The notes under the pieces: generated by a model
Told to the model about the DNA's origin: nothing
The model's database searches: none
What the model saw: the letters and a program-made list of their open reading frames with translations, nothing else
Source: Tidjanibacter massiliensis
Lineage (GTDB): Bacteria > Bacteroidota > Bacteroidia > Bacteroidales > Rikenellaceae
Direction: 5' to 3'
Assembly (NCBI RefSeq): GCF_900104605.1
Contig: NZ_LT629960.1
Span: 1,302,001-1,366,000, forward strand
DNA: 64,000 bases
In this document: one piece after another, positions 27,735-36,703 of the stretch
How the letters are laid out: every line of letters starts with the position of its first letter
Numbering within the stretch: the stretch's first letter is position 1
Made by a program: the position numbers and the translations under genes

Positions 27735-29381
27735 ATGGAATTCCAGACTCTCAAAGAACTATATGCCCACAGCATCAAGGCCTACGGCAACCGGCCTTCG
27801 TTCTCGATGCTCGAACGCGAATCCATGACGTACAACGATTTCGACGACCGGGTGGAGTACGTGCGCGGTATCCTGCTCGGAGCCGGCATCGGCAGCGGCG
27901 ACAAAGTGGCGCTGCTGAGCAGCAACATGCCCAACTGGAGCGTCTGTTATTTCGCCATCGTCACCTCCGGCATGGTCGCCGTTCCGATACTGCCCGATTT
28001 CTCCGGCAGCGAGCTGGACATGATAATCACCCATTCCGAAGCCAAAGCGCTTTTCGTATCCGACAAGCTCTACACGCGCATCTCCAAGGAGGTGGTGGAA
28101 CGGATGAACATCGTGGTACGCACCAAGAACCTCGGTATCATCGCCCGCACTTCGTTCGAACTCGGGGCCATGACCGAACCGAAACCGGAAGACCTGGCGG
28201 TGATAATCTACACATCGGGAACGACCTCTTCGCCCAAGGGCGTCATGCTCACGCACTACAATCTCGCGGCACAAATACAGATGGACCGCGACCTGTTTTT
28301 CGTGAAGCCGGACGACATCTTCCTTTCGATACTCCCCCTCTCCCACACCTACGAATGTTCGCTCGGCATGCTGCTGCCGTTCATGTGCGGCGCTTCGGTG
28401 GTGTACGTAGACAGACCGCCGACGGCATCCAACCTGCTGCCCGCGCTCAGGGAGGTACGCCCGACGGTGATGCTCAGCGTCCCGCTGGTCATAGAAAAGA
28501 TATACAAAAGCCAGGTGGCCGGGCGGTTCAATTCGTCGGGCCTCCTGCGGAAACTCTACGGGAAACCGTTCTTCAGAAAGATGATACACCGCATAGCGGG
28601 GCGGCAGCTTTACAAACTCTTCGGAGGACGGCTGCGCTTCTTCGGCATCGGCGGAGCGAAGCTCGACACGGAGGCGGAACGGTTCCTGTCGGAAGGAAAG
28701 TTCCCCTACGCCATCGGCTACGGCCTGACCGAAACGGCCCCGCTGATTGCCGGAGCGGTACCGTCTAACGTGCGGCTCGGCTCTACGGGACCGGTACTGC
28801 CGGGTATCGAGGCACGGCTCGAAGATACGAACGAATTCGGCGAGGGGGAACTCGTGGTCAAAAGTCCCTGCACAATGCTGGGATACTACAAGAATCCGGA
28901 ACTCACCGCGGAGGTTTTCACTCCCGACGGTTGGTTCCGCACGCGCGACCTCTGCGCCTTCGACCCGGACGGATTCCTCTACATCAAGGGGAGGCTCGGC
29001 AGCATGATAGTCGGGCCGAACGGCGAGAACATCTACCCGGAGGATATCGAAAGCGTTCTGAACAGCCATTTTCTGATAAGCGACTCCATCGTGACGCAGG
29101 AGCAGGGCAAACTCGTGGCGCTCGTCCGTTTCGACCGGGCCGAACTGGAGAAACGCTACCACGAATTCCGAGACGACCTTGCCACGACCATGGAGGATAT
29201 CAAGGCCGACGTGATAAAATACGTCAATTCGAAGGTCAACAAATCCTCCAAAATAGCCACCATCGAGGAGCAGGAACACGACTTCGAAAAGACGCCTTCC
29301 CATAAAATCAAACGCTACCTCTACACCCGCAAACCGAAGGAAGAGAAGGAACACCCGCAAACGCCGGCAGACAAACGGTAA
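27735..29381 (+). CDS. Long-chain fatty acid--CoA ligase (AMP-forming)
   Basis: A 548-residue member of the acyl-adenylate family that activates fatty acids as acyl-AMP and then acyl-CoA. The P-loop is Y-T-S-G-T-T-S-S-P-K-G-V-M-L-T-H at about residues 158-173. Further motifs are G-Y-G-L-T-E-T-A-P, the adenine-binding D-G-W-F-R-T-R-D-L, and the hinge and C-terminal region beginning I-K-G-R-L-G-S-M-I-V-G-P-N-G-E-N-I-Y-P-E. The C-terminus is Lys-rich. The chain-length preference is not visible. It is a monocistronic unit convergent with the EamA transporter. Confidence 0.92.
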   Translation: MEFQTLKELYAHSIKAYGNRPSFSMLERESMTYNDFDDRVEYVRGILLGAGIGSGDKVALLSSNMPNWSVCYFAIVTSGMVAVPILPDFSGSELDMIITHSEAKALFVSDKLYTRISKEVVERMNIVVRTKNLGIIARTSFELGAMTEPKPEDLAVIIYTSGTTSSPKGVMLTHYNLAAQIQMDRDLFFVKPDDIFLSILPLSHTYECSLGMLLPFMCGASVVYVDRPPTASNLLPALREVRPTVMLSVPLVIEKIYKSQVAGRFNSSGLLRKLYGKPFFRKMIHRIAGRQLYKLFGGRLRFFGIGGAKLDTEAERFLSEGKFPYAIGYGLTETAPLIAGAVPSNVRLGSTGPVLPGIEARLEDTNEFGEGELVVKSPCTMLGYYKNPELTAEVFTPDGWFRTRDLCAFDPDGFLYIKGRLGSMIVGPNGENIYPEDIESVLNSHFLISDSIVTQEQGKLVALVRFDRAELEKRYHEFRDDLATTMEDIKADVIKYVNSKVNKSSKIATIEEQEHDFEKTPSHKIKRYLYTRKPKEEKEHPQTPADKR

Positions 29382-29534
29382 GAAGACCAGACGTTCGTTC
29401 CGCCTGTAGGAAACGAACGAAACGCTCCCCTACCCCCGGAAAGCGGCCGTTTCCCGCACCGGCCCCGTACAAGGGAGGCGTTCCGAAAAAGCCTCCTCCG
29501 TCGCCCGCCTCTTACTACGGCAGCGGCCCCGTTA

Positions 29535-30470
29535 TCAGGCGGCACGCCTCCGCCGGGACAGCTTCGGGAAGAGTTTGCGGAAACGCACCAGATAAGCGGT
29601 GATGCTGCCTCCGGCTACGATGAAGGTCACGGCCAGAATTATCATCACTATCCCGCACACTATCCTCGGCGTCAGCGCCTCTCCAAATACCGTCACCCCG
29701 AAGAAAACGGCGGTCACGGGTTCCAGTGCGCCGAGTATCGCGGTAGGCGTGGAACCTATGTACTGTATGGCGCTGGTCGTACAAAGAAACGATATGGCCG
29801 TGGGAAAGACCGCCAGCGCAAGCAGATTGCCCCACGAATACCACCGGTCGGGGAGACACACGTCCCGGCCGAAATCCAGCCGGACGAGGAACAGCGACAG
29901 GCCGAACAGCAGCACATAGAAGGTGACCTTGAGTGTCGCCACACTCTTCAGCGCCGTCTGATTGACACCCACGATATAGATGGCATAAGCCAATGCCGAA
30001 ACCAGCACGAGTACGGTTCCCGTCAGGCTCAGGGTGGTTCCGTCACCGCTCCGGTAGAGCAGCGCGATGCCGACCAGCGCGAGGACGATGCACAATCCGG
30101 TCTGCATCGTCAGTTTCTCCTTGAATACGAGGGCCATAATCAAAGCCACCAGCACCGGATAGACGAACAGGAGCGTGGAGGCTATTCCGGCATCCATATA
30201 GTTGTAACTGAGGAAGAGCGTGAGCGACGACAGGGCCACGAGAAGGCCCATGACTATCAGAGGTACTATCTCTTTCCGCTTGAGCCTGAAATCGCGTCCC
30301 CGGGCCTTAATCATGATACCCAGCAGAGGAATGGCGAGCAGATACCTGAAGAAGAGCACCGAATCGGGGTCCATCCCCTCCTTGTAGAGCGGAAGCGCGA
30401 ACAACGGATTCATTCCGTACGATGCCGCCGCAACGGCCCCCAGCACATAACCTTTCAGCTTCGTATTCAT
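29535..30470 (-). CDS. EamA/DMT-family membrane transporter
   Basis: A 311-residue inner-membrane protein with about ten hydrophobic segments and the two repeated EamA halves. Recognisable parts are a start K-L-K-G-Y-V-L-G-A-V-A-A-A-S-Y-G-M-N-P-L-F-A, P-L-L-G-I-M and, late in the second half, G-A-L-E-P-V-T-A-V-F-F-G-V. Such proteins export metabolites or amino acids. The substrate is not predictable here. The start at 30470 fits the promoter box at 30493-30500. The Arg-rich C-terminal tail is cytoplasmic by the positive-inside rule. Confidence 0.88.
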   Translation of the reverse strand: MNTKLKGYVLGAVAAASYGMNPLFALPLYKEGMDPDSVLFFRYLLAIPLLGIMIKARGRDFRLKRKEIVPLIVMGLLVALSSLTLFLSYNYMDAGIASTLLFVYPVLVALIMALVFKEKLTMQTGLCIVLALVGIALLYRSGDGTTLSLTGTVLVLVSALAYAIYIVGVNQTALKSVATLKVTFYVLLFGLSLFLVRLDFGRDVCLPDRWYSWGNLLALAVFPTAISFLCTTSAIQYIGSTPTAILGALEPVTAVFFGVTVFGEALTPRIVCGIVMIILAVTFIVAGGSITAYLVRFRKLFPKLSRRRRAA

Positions 30471-30492
30471 GAAGAGTCTTAATTTTTCCGCG

Positions 30493-30500
30493 CAAATATA
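30493..30500 (-). promoter_or_regulatory. EamA transporter promoter -7 box
   Basis: The minus strand reads TATATTTG, 22 bases ahead of the start at 30470. Confidence 0.72.
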
Positions 30501-30609
30501 ACGAATATATCCGGTGAAAAACCGAAAACGGACGGCGGGTATAAGCCCGGCCCGCAAATGTGATGCGGTCGAGACGACCATACCGCACCTTACGACCGGG
30601 TACGCTGCA

Positions 30610-30647
30610 CACAAATAAAAAAGGGATTGCATCTTGCAATCCCTTTT
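30610..30647 (-). terminator. Terminator of the arginine deiminase-like gene
   Basis: The 13-base arms 30619-30631 and 30635-30647 pair perfectly with loop tct. On the minus strand the stem runs into TTTTATTTG. Confidence 0.88.
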
Positions 30648-30733
30648 CCTTGCTGCCGGAAAGGATACCGTGCCCCTATCCGCTTACGGACACCGGCTTG
30701 CCAAACTCTCCCGGCCAAATCCGCTTTCCTTCC

Positions 30734-31906
30734 TCAGAAAACCTCTTCCGTACCGAGAATCTGCGTCATGCAGTGCGCCGCACCGTATCCTCTGGTCAGG
30801 TTGGGGAGCGGTATCCACGTCACATCGACGCCGTGCGCCGCCAACGCCTGCTGCAGCTCCTGCGACTGTCCGGCGACGGCCATGATGCGGCGCGGGCCGA
30901 TGGTCAGGTAGTTGTTGGCGTAATTCAGCTCGTCCGGCCGCGATATGGGAATGACTTTCACGCCGAGCGTCTTTTCGAGGAAATCTACGAAACATGCGCC
31001 TTCGACCGTCCTGCTGTACCGGCCATTCTTCCGCTCGTACACATCTACCGTCAAGTACTGCGACGAATCGGGCCCGGCCTTGTAGCGGTTTGCCGACAGC
31101 GTCACCAGGTCGCGGTCGATGCAGTTGAAATAGGTATCGAGGTGCATCTGTTCCTGTTCGAGCCAGTTGTCCCGAACAACCATGAGCCTGTCCGTACCGA
31201 GCCAGTCGTTCTCCATGAGCTGGTCGATGGCCTTCTGCGTCGTGCGCAGCCCGCATCCGATAAAGGCGCTGCTGCCGAAAGGCAGAAAGTCTCCCCCCTC
31301 GAGATAAGCCCCCTCGCCGCTGATACGGCCTATCGGCGGCATTCCTATCTTATTGAGGCAAAATTCGGCTACGCGGCTCTCCACTTCCCGCTGGGGCGAG
31401 TGCATGCGGGCGATGACCAACCCTTTGAAAGTCGCTATCATCTGGTCGCGCATGTAGAAGAGATTCATCATCGGCCGCTGCCTGTAAGTGGCCGCGAAAC
31501 CGGTATTCCCCTCCGTATGCGACAGCACCACTTCCGGCTGAAGCAGGATGATGCGCAGCAGGTCCTTGGGATTGGCCTTGCGGAGCACCTCCTCCTTGTA
31601 TGCCCGCTGGGCATCGCGCTGGGCAGGGATAGCATCCGTATTGTACACGAGAAACTCTCCGGCAAAGGTACGCAGGGCGTCGAGCGCCGGCCCCTCCACC
31701 GCATTACCCTCCCCGTCGAGCGTACCGTCGAGAAGCACCTCCCTAACGGTCAGTACACGGGCACCGGCCTCCGTCAGTGCCTTCCGGTAATTCCTGTGCT
31801 CCCTGGAGGCCTGGTCCACATTGAAATAATCCGCGAACAGAGCCGCATCGGGATGTATCACACCGAGAAACAGCTCCTCGGTGGGTTCATGCATCAAAAT
31901 AGTCAT
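30734..31906 (-). CDS. Arginine deiminase-family guanidino-group hydrolase
   Basis: A 390-residue member of the amidinotransferase / arginine deiminase superfamily. The catalytic set is present: N-L-F-Y-M-R-D-Q (about 148-155), E-G-G-D at 203-206, H-L-D-T-Y-F-N with His255, and a C-terminal catalytic Cys at about 379 in G-Y-G-A-A-H-C-M-T-Q. Classical arginine deiminases have G-G-G-P/R-C-M, while agmatine deiminases have H-C-I-T-Q. The mixed ending and 390-residue length leave the substrate open (arginine, peptidyl-arginine or another guanidine). No signal peptide is visible. There are no arcBC genes nearby. The gene ends at a strong terminator. Confidence 0.85.
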   Translation of the reverse strand: MTILMHEPTEELFLGVIHPDAALFADYFNVDQASREHRNYRKALTEAGARVLTVREVLLDGTLDGEGNAVEGPALDALRTFAGEFLVYNTDAIPAQRDAQRAYKEEVLRKANPKDLLRIILLQPEVVLSHTEGNTGFAATYRQRPMMNLFYMRDQMIATFKGLVIARMHSPQREVESRVAEFCLNKIGMPPIGRISGEGAYLEGGDFLPFGSSAFIGCGLRTTQKAIDQLMENDWLGTDRLMVVRDNWLEQEQMHLDTYFNCIDRDLVTLSANRYKAGPDSSQYLTVDVYERKNGRYSRTVEGACFVDFLEKTLGVKVIPISRPDELNYANNYLTIGPRRIMAVAGQSQELQQALAAHGVDVTWIPLPNLTRGYGAAHCMTQILGTEEVF

Positions 31907-32081
31907 AACTGTTCGATATCGTTTGGCGGAGCGGCGGCAGACAATCCGGCCCGGCGGCCGCCCCTTCGGTTTAATCTTTCCGGATACGGCACCGAAACGA
32001 GGCTGTTGCCGGTACCGCGTTAAAAACGTGTAAAATTAAGCAATTCCCCTCTTTTATCCAAATCCGCTGCCGCCGGCAGGC

Positions 32082-32795
32082 TCACACCACATCCGGTACA
32101 TAGCGGCGTATCTCCCGCGCAAGTTCCTTCTCCCGACCGCCGAGCAGCGTATCGGCCAGCGCATGGAAACGGGCCGAATGGTCCTTATGGCACGTATGGC
32201 AAAGTTCGTGGACAATCACATATTCGATGAGCGGCAGCGGCAGACGCACGAGGAAGATGCTGAGTGAAATATCGTTGCGCGAGGAACAGCTGCCCCACCG
32301 GCTGCGCGTGGCACGGACGGTCACCTTTCCGTACCGGAAACCGTACCGGGCGGCGAGCTCCTCCACCATGCCCGGCAGCAGCGCCTTCGCCTCGGCACGC
32401 AGGGCACGGAGGGCTCCCTCCCTCGCCGCCGCCTGCACCTCCGGGGAGGAGGACGGCATCGAAACCGGAAACGAAACCGCTATTTCGTCCGCCGTGACAT
32501 GGCACACCACCCGTTCCCTGCCCGGCTCCGGATACCAACGCAGAACGTGGGTACGGGTGGCATAAGGGGGTTCCAGCAGGCGGACAGGGTGGCTTCGTTC
32601 CATTCTTTCGAGCGCCGCGGCCACCCACGACTCTTTTGCAGCGAGGAAAGCGAGTCCCTCCCGCACGGAACATCCCGCCGGCAAGGTCAGACGCACCTCG
32701 CCCGACGGTCGGACCGACACCGAGATACGCCGTGCCCGACGGGTACCGAACACCGTCACCTCCCCGAAAACAGGATGCACTACCCTCTTCTTCAC
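32082..32795 (-). CDS. YgjP-like metallopeptidase (DUF45, M48-like)
   Basis: About 237 residues of the YgjP/WLM-type zinc protease family. The zinc motif is V-I-V-H-E-L-C-H-T-C-H-K-D-H-S-A-R-F (HExxH with a downstream His), and G-S-C-S-S-R-N-D-I-S-L-S precedes it. Members are linked to UTP hydrolysis or protein processing, but function is poorly defined. The start is unsure: a GTG at 32795 begins the conserved part (V-K-K-R-V-V-H-P-V-F-G-E), while the frame stays open to 32954 with no conserved content. It lies downstream of rlmB on the same strand with a gap of about 190 bases. Confidence 0.82.
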   Translation of the reverse strand: MKKRVVHPVFGEVTVFGTRRARRISVSVRPSGEVRLTLPAGCSVREGLAFLAAKESWVAAALERMERSHPVRLLEPPYATRTHVLRWYPEPGRERVVCHVTADEIAVSFPVSMPSSSPEVQAAAREGALRALRAEAKALLPGMVEELAARYGFRYGKVTVRATRSRWGSCSSRNDISLSIFLVRLPLPLIEYVIVHELCHTCHKDHSARFHALADTLLGGREKELAREIRRYVPDVV

Positions 32796-32987
32796 ACCTT
32801 TTATATCCGTTCGGAAGCGGAACGGCAGGCACCTCCGCCCCCTCGTTCCGCCCCCGTCTTTTTTGTTCCGTCCGCCTGCCCATGCGGTTCCCCACGACCA
32901 CAAACTCCGCTGACCGCCCCCGCACTCCGACAGGGCTGCTGCGACTCTCCGCACGCGGCACTGTTCCGGACGGTTCCACCGCCAAGG

Positions 32988-33716
32988 TCAGTGAATCCGC
33001 TGGCGCACCGCTTCAAACAGCAGCACGGCCGCGGCAGCCGAAACGTTCAGCGACTCGATGGACCCGATGATGGGTACGGCCAACTGCACGTCGCACAGTT
33101 TAAGAACCTCCTTTGAAATCCCCTTGTCCTCGCTTCCCATGACGATGACCGTCGGCTTGCCGAGGTCGGCATCGTAAATCAGCGTACGCGACTTCTCGGT
33201 CGCGGCAACTATCTGCATGCCCGTTTCGGAGAGATATTTCAGCGTATTGCGGATGCTGCCCGCCCGATGGACGGGAATCCTGTTCAGCGCCCCGGCCGAA
33301 GCCTTCACCGCTTCGGCATTCACCGGAGCGGCGTTTTTCATGGGAACGATAAGCCCGTGGGCCCCGGCACACTCGGCACTGCGGGCGATGGCGCCGAAGT
33401 TACGTACGTCGGTCACGCCGTCGAACACCACAATCAGCGGCGTTTCGTCGTCGGGCACCCGGTCGAGGATATCCTGCAACGCTACATAACCGATGGCGGC
33501 TATCTGCGCCACCACCCCCTGGTGGTTGCCGCGCGTCATCCGGTTGAGTTTCTCCACCGGCACCTCCTGCCAGCGCACCCTGTACCGCCAACAGAGGTCC
33601 TTGAACTCGGTCATGAGCTGCCCCCCGGCATCCTTTTTTATGTACAACCGCTCTATCTGCCGGCCTGACTGTATCGCCTCTGCGACCGGACGTATGCCGA
33701 AAATGATATTTTCCAT
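32988..33716 (-). CDS. rlmB: 23S rRNA (guanosine-2'-O)-methyltransferase RlmB
   Basis: A 242-residue SpoU/TrmH methyltransferase that in E. coli methylates G2251 of 23S rRNA. It opens I-I-F-G-I-R-P-V-A-E-A-I, has the RlmB-type R-G-N-H-Q-G-V-V-A, and carries SPOUT motifs D-V-R-N-F-G-A-I-A-R, V-M-G-S-E-D-K-G-I-S and S-I-E-S-L-N-V-S-A-A-A-A-V. Length is normal. It lies 120 bases downstream of the ABC-F gene on the same strand and could share its transcript. The other SpoU gene (10579-11355) is a different subfamily. Confidence 0.93.
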   Translation of the reverse strand: MENIIFGIRPVAEAIQSGRQIERLYIKKDAGGQLMTEFKDLCWRYRVRWQEVPVEKLNRMTRGNHQGVVAQIAAIGYVALQDILDRVPDDETPLIVVFDGVTDVRNFGAIARSAECAGAHGLIVPMKNAAPVNAEAVKASAGALNRIPVHRAGSIRNTLKYLSETGMQIVAATEKSRTLIYDADLGKPTVIVMGSEDKGISKEVLKLCDVQLAVPIIGSIESLNVSAAAAVLLFEAVRQRIH

Positions 33717-33836
33717 ACCGTACCCTCTTCTCCGTTCTCCGGATATCGTTCCCTATCTATTCCCGACCGCCGTTTGCGGCCGACCCTTCTCGTTCTCTTG
33801 CGGACTGCCCATGCCTTTCCACGGCCGCATGCCCGT

Positions 33837-35798
33837 TCAGAGCATCTCCTTCAACCGGTCTTCGAGCAATTCCAGCTCATATCCGAGCTTCTCCCACTCA
33901 TGCACCTCGTATGCCAGCCGCTCTTTCAGGGCGTTGTACTCCCCGAACACACTTCCGTCGGAGAGGTCTATCCCGTGCGCGGCGGGGTCTGCCAGCCGTT
34001 TGTCCCATTCGGCGACTTCCGCCTCCAGACCGGTTATCCGCTGCTCCACAGCGGCCACGGCCCCCTGCGTCTTGCGGATGGTGCGTTCGAGCTCCTTCTT
34101 CTGCTGGTAATCCACCTTCTTTTTCTCCGGCTTCGCCGCAGCCGGGGCCGATGCCGCAGGCTGCCGCGCCTCTATCTCGCGCATCGACTCCACCCGGCGT
34201 TTCTCCAGAAAATACCAGATACCGCCCAGATACTCTTTCACCCCTCCGTCGCGAAACTCGTACACCTTGTCCACCAGTCCGTCGAGGAACTCGCGGTCGT
34301 GTGATACCACCACCAGCGTCCCGTCGTATTTCAGCAGGGCATTTTTCAGAATATCCTTCGAACGCATGTCCATGTGGTTCGTCGGCTCGTCGAGCACGAG
34401 CAGGTTGTGGGGTTCGAGCATCATACGGGCCATGGCCAGACGGCTGCGTTCGCCGCCCGAAAGCACCTTCACCTTCTTGTCGATATCCTCGCCCCGGAAG
34501 AGGAACGCGCCGAGAATATCCCTCAGCCGCGTGCGTATGTCGCCCACCGCCACCCGGTCGAGGGTATCGTACACGGTGAAATCACCGTTCATCAGGTCGT
34601 CCTGGTTCTGGGCGTAGTAACCCGTATTGACATTCACGCCGACCCGGATACTCCCCTCCGTAGGCCGGAGCTCGCCGACGAGCATCCGCGCGAACGTAGT
34701 CTTGCCCTCGCCGTTGCGCCCCACGAGCGCAATGCGGTCACCCTTCTCGATGGTGAATTCGGCACCGCTGAAGACATGTTTCTCCCCGAAACTCATGCCC
34801 GCCCCCTTGACCTCGGCCACGATTTGTCCCGAACGGGGCGCCGGAGGAAACTTGATGCTCAGGGCGCTCAGGTCCTCTTCGTCCACTTCGATACGGTCGA
34901 GCTTCTCCAGCTGCTTGATGCGCGACTGCACCTGATTGCTCTTGGTGGGTTTGTAACGGAACTTTTCGATGAACTCCTCCGTCTTCTCTATCATGCGCTG
35001 CTGGTTCTCGTAGGCGGCCATCTGCTGCTGGCGCCGTTCGCGCCGCAGCTCCACATACCTGCTGTACGGAACTTTGTAGTCATACAGCTTGCCGAGCATG
35101 ATTTCCACCGTACGGTTGGTCACGTTGTCGAGAAATGCCCGGTCGTGCGAAATGAGTACGACGGCCCCGTTGTACTCCTTCAGATACCCCTCCAGCCACT
35201 GGATACTCTCGATGTCGAGGTGGTTGGTAGGCTCGTCGAGCAGAAAGACCGAAGGACGGCGAAGCAACAGTTTGGCCAACTCGATGCGCATGCGCCACCC
35301 ACCGCTGAACTCGCTCGTGGGACGATCGAAATCGCTGCGACGGAAGCCCAGTCCGAGCAGCGTCTTCTCTATCTCCGCCTCGCGGTTGTCTCCGCCGAGA
35401 ATATGGTAACGGTCCGTGGCATCGTTCAGCCGGTGGAGCAGTTTCTCGTAATCGGCACTTTCATAATCGGTGCGCACGGCAATCTCATCGGTGAGTTCGG
35501 CTATCTCCCGTTCCAACGCGATGACCTCGGTAAAGGCTCCCGCCGTCTCCTCCACGAGACTCGTGGTATCGGCCACCTTCATCTGCTGCGGCAGGTACCC
35601 CACCGTCACGTCGCCGCTGCGGGTCACCGTACCGCTCGTGGCGGGCTGCTCGCCGGCAATCACCTTGAGCAGAGTACTCTTGCCCGCACCGTTCTTACCC
35701 ACCAGACCGATGCGGTCTTTGGGATTCACGAGCAACGATATGTCCTTAAACAAATCCCAGCCGCCGAAACTGACGGTCAGGTTATCTACTGAAATCAT
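33837..35798 (-). CDS. ABC-F family ATPase
   Basis: A 653-residue soluble protein with two ABC domains and no membrane segments. The Walker A motifs are G-K-N-G-A-G-K-S-T and G-R-N-G-E-G-K-T-T. The signatures are S-G-G-W-R-M-R and S-G-G-E-R-S-R, and the Walker B/D-loop is L-L-D-E-P-T-N-H-L-D. A linker with charged helices separates the domains, and a C-terminal coiled coil covers about residues 560-653. ABC-F proteins act on the ribosome in stalled translation or antibiotic protection. This one looks like the housekeeping Uup/YheS type, but subfamily cannot be settled. Neighbours on the same strand are rpe upstream (gap 156) and rlmB downstream. Confidence 0.93.
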   Translation of the reverse strand: MISVDNLTVSFGGWDLFKDISLLVNPKDRIGLVGKNGAGKSTLLKVIAGEQPATSGTVTRSGDVTVGYLPQQMKVADTTSLVEETAGAFTEVIALEREIAELTDEIAVRTDYESADYEKLLHRLNDATDRYHILGGDNREAEIEKTLLGLGFRRSDFDRPTSEFSGGWRMRIELAKLLLRRPSVFLLDEPTNHLDIESIQWLEGYLKEYNGAVVLISHDRAFLDNVTNRTVEIMLGKLYDYKVPYSRYVELRRERRQQQMAAYENQQRMIEKTEEFIEKFRYKPTKSNQVQSRIKQLEKLDRIEVDEEDLSALSIKFPPAPRSGQIVAEVKGAGMSFGEKHVFSGAEFTIEKGDRIALVGRNGEGKTTFARMLVGELRPTEGSIRVGVNVNTGYYAQNQDDLMNGDFTVYDTLDRVAVGDIRTRLRDILGAFLFRGEDIDKKVKVLSGGERSRLAMARMMLEPHNLLVLDEPTNHMDMRSKDILKNALLKYDGTLVVVSHDREFLDGLVDKVYEFRDGGVKEYLGGIWYFLEKRRVESMREIEARQPAASAPAAAKPEKKKVDYQQKKELERTIRKTQGAVAAVEQRITGLEAEVAEWDKRLADPAAHGIDLSDGSVFGEYNALKERLAYEVHEWEKLGYELELLEDRLKEML

Positions 35799-35954
35799 CT
35801 GTCAACCTAATCCTTTTCAAACACGCCTCTCCAGCGGCAAAAACGGTATGCGCCATCCCATGGCCGAAAGCACAACGCAACGGCGCACCCTTCGGATACC
35901 GCATCCGCCACGGTTCTCTCCCGCACATCCTGCAGCTCCCGGCACCGGCTGCCG

Positions 35955-36617
35955 TTACCGGGAGGACTGTGCCTCCAGCATCTTCACGATTTCCGCCTTC
36001 GGGTCGGCGGCACCGAACACCGCGCTTCCGGCCACGAGCGCATCGCAACCCGCTGCAAAGAGGTCGCCTGCATTGGACGCGGATACGCCGCCGTCTATCT
36101 CTATCAGCACCGGCAGACCGCGGTCGTCTATCATGCGGCGCAGCCGACGCACCTTTTCCCAACTGCCCTCCATGAAACTCTGGCCGCCGAAACCGGGTTC
36201 CACGCTCATGATGAGTACAAGGTCGAGCTCGGGCAGCAACTCTCCGAGCACCTCCACCGGAGTAGCCGGCTTGACGGAAATTCCCGCCTTCACACCGCAC
36301 TCTTTAATCATCCGGATGGCGCCCAGCGGGTCCTGCGTCGCCTCGTAATGGAAAGTCACGAGGTCGGCTCCCGCCTCGGCAAAACGCCTGAGGTACTTCT
36401 CCGGCTCCACTATCATCAGATGTACATCGAGAAACTTCGCGCTCGCCCGACGGATGGGTTTCATCACCGGAAAGCCGAACGATATGTTGGGCACGAAGAC
36501 GCCGTCCATGACGTCAATGTGTATCCACTGCGCGGCACTTTCGTCAATCATCCTCGTGTCGCGGTCGAGGTGGCCGAAATCGGCCGAAAGCATAGAAGGG
36601 GAGATAATGCGTTCCAT
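35955..36617 (-). CDS. rpe: Ribulose-phosphate 3-epimerase
   Basis: Interconverts ribulose 5-phosphate and xylulose 5-phosphate in the pentose phosphate pathway. The 220-residue TIM-barrel has S-P-S-M-L-S-A-D-F-G-H-L, H-I-D-V-M-D-G-V-F-V-P-N with metal ligands, V-H-L-M-I-V-E-P, M-S-V-E-P-G-F-G-G-Q-S-F, I-D-G-G-V and the C-terminal G-S-A-V-F-G. Length is standard. A TACCTTTG box at 36638-36645 lies 21 bases ahead. Confidence 0.97.
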   Translation of the reverse strand: MERIISPSMLSADFGHLDRDTRMIDESAAQWIHIDVMDGVFVPNISFGFPVMKPIRRASAKFLDVHLMIVEPEKYLRRFAEAGADLVTFHYEATQDPLGAIRMIKECGVKAGISVKPATPVEVLGELLPELDLVLIMSVEPGFGGQSFMEGSWEKVRRLRRMIDDRGLPVLIEIDGGVSASNAGDLFAAGCDALVAGSAVFGAADPKAEIVKMLEAQSSR

Positions 36618-36637
36618 GGCATTTTAAAACATTTGCA

Positions 36638-36645
36638 CAAAGGTA
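36638..36645 (-). promoter_or_regulatory. rpe promoter -7 box
   Basis: The minus strand reads TACCTTTG, back to back with the rmuC box at 36669-36676. Confidence 0.75.
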
Positions 36646-36668
36646 AGGCAATTTCCGAAAAAAACGGG

Positions 36669-36676
36669 TAACTTTG
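36669..36676 (+). promoter_or_regulatory. rmuC promoter -7 box
   Basis: TAACTTTG lies 28 bases ahead of the rmuC ATG. Confidence 0.75.
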
Positions 36677-36703
36677 GAGAGCTCTCCGACGAAATAAGAC
36701 GAT

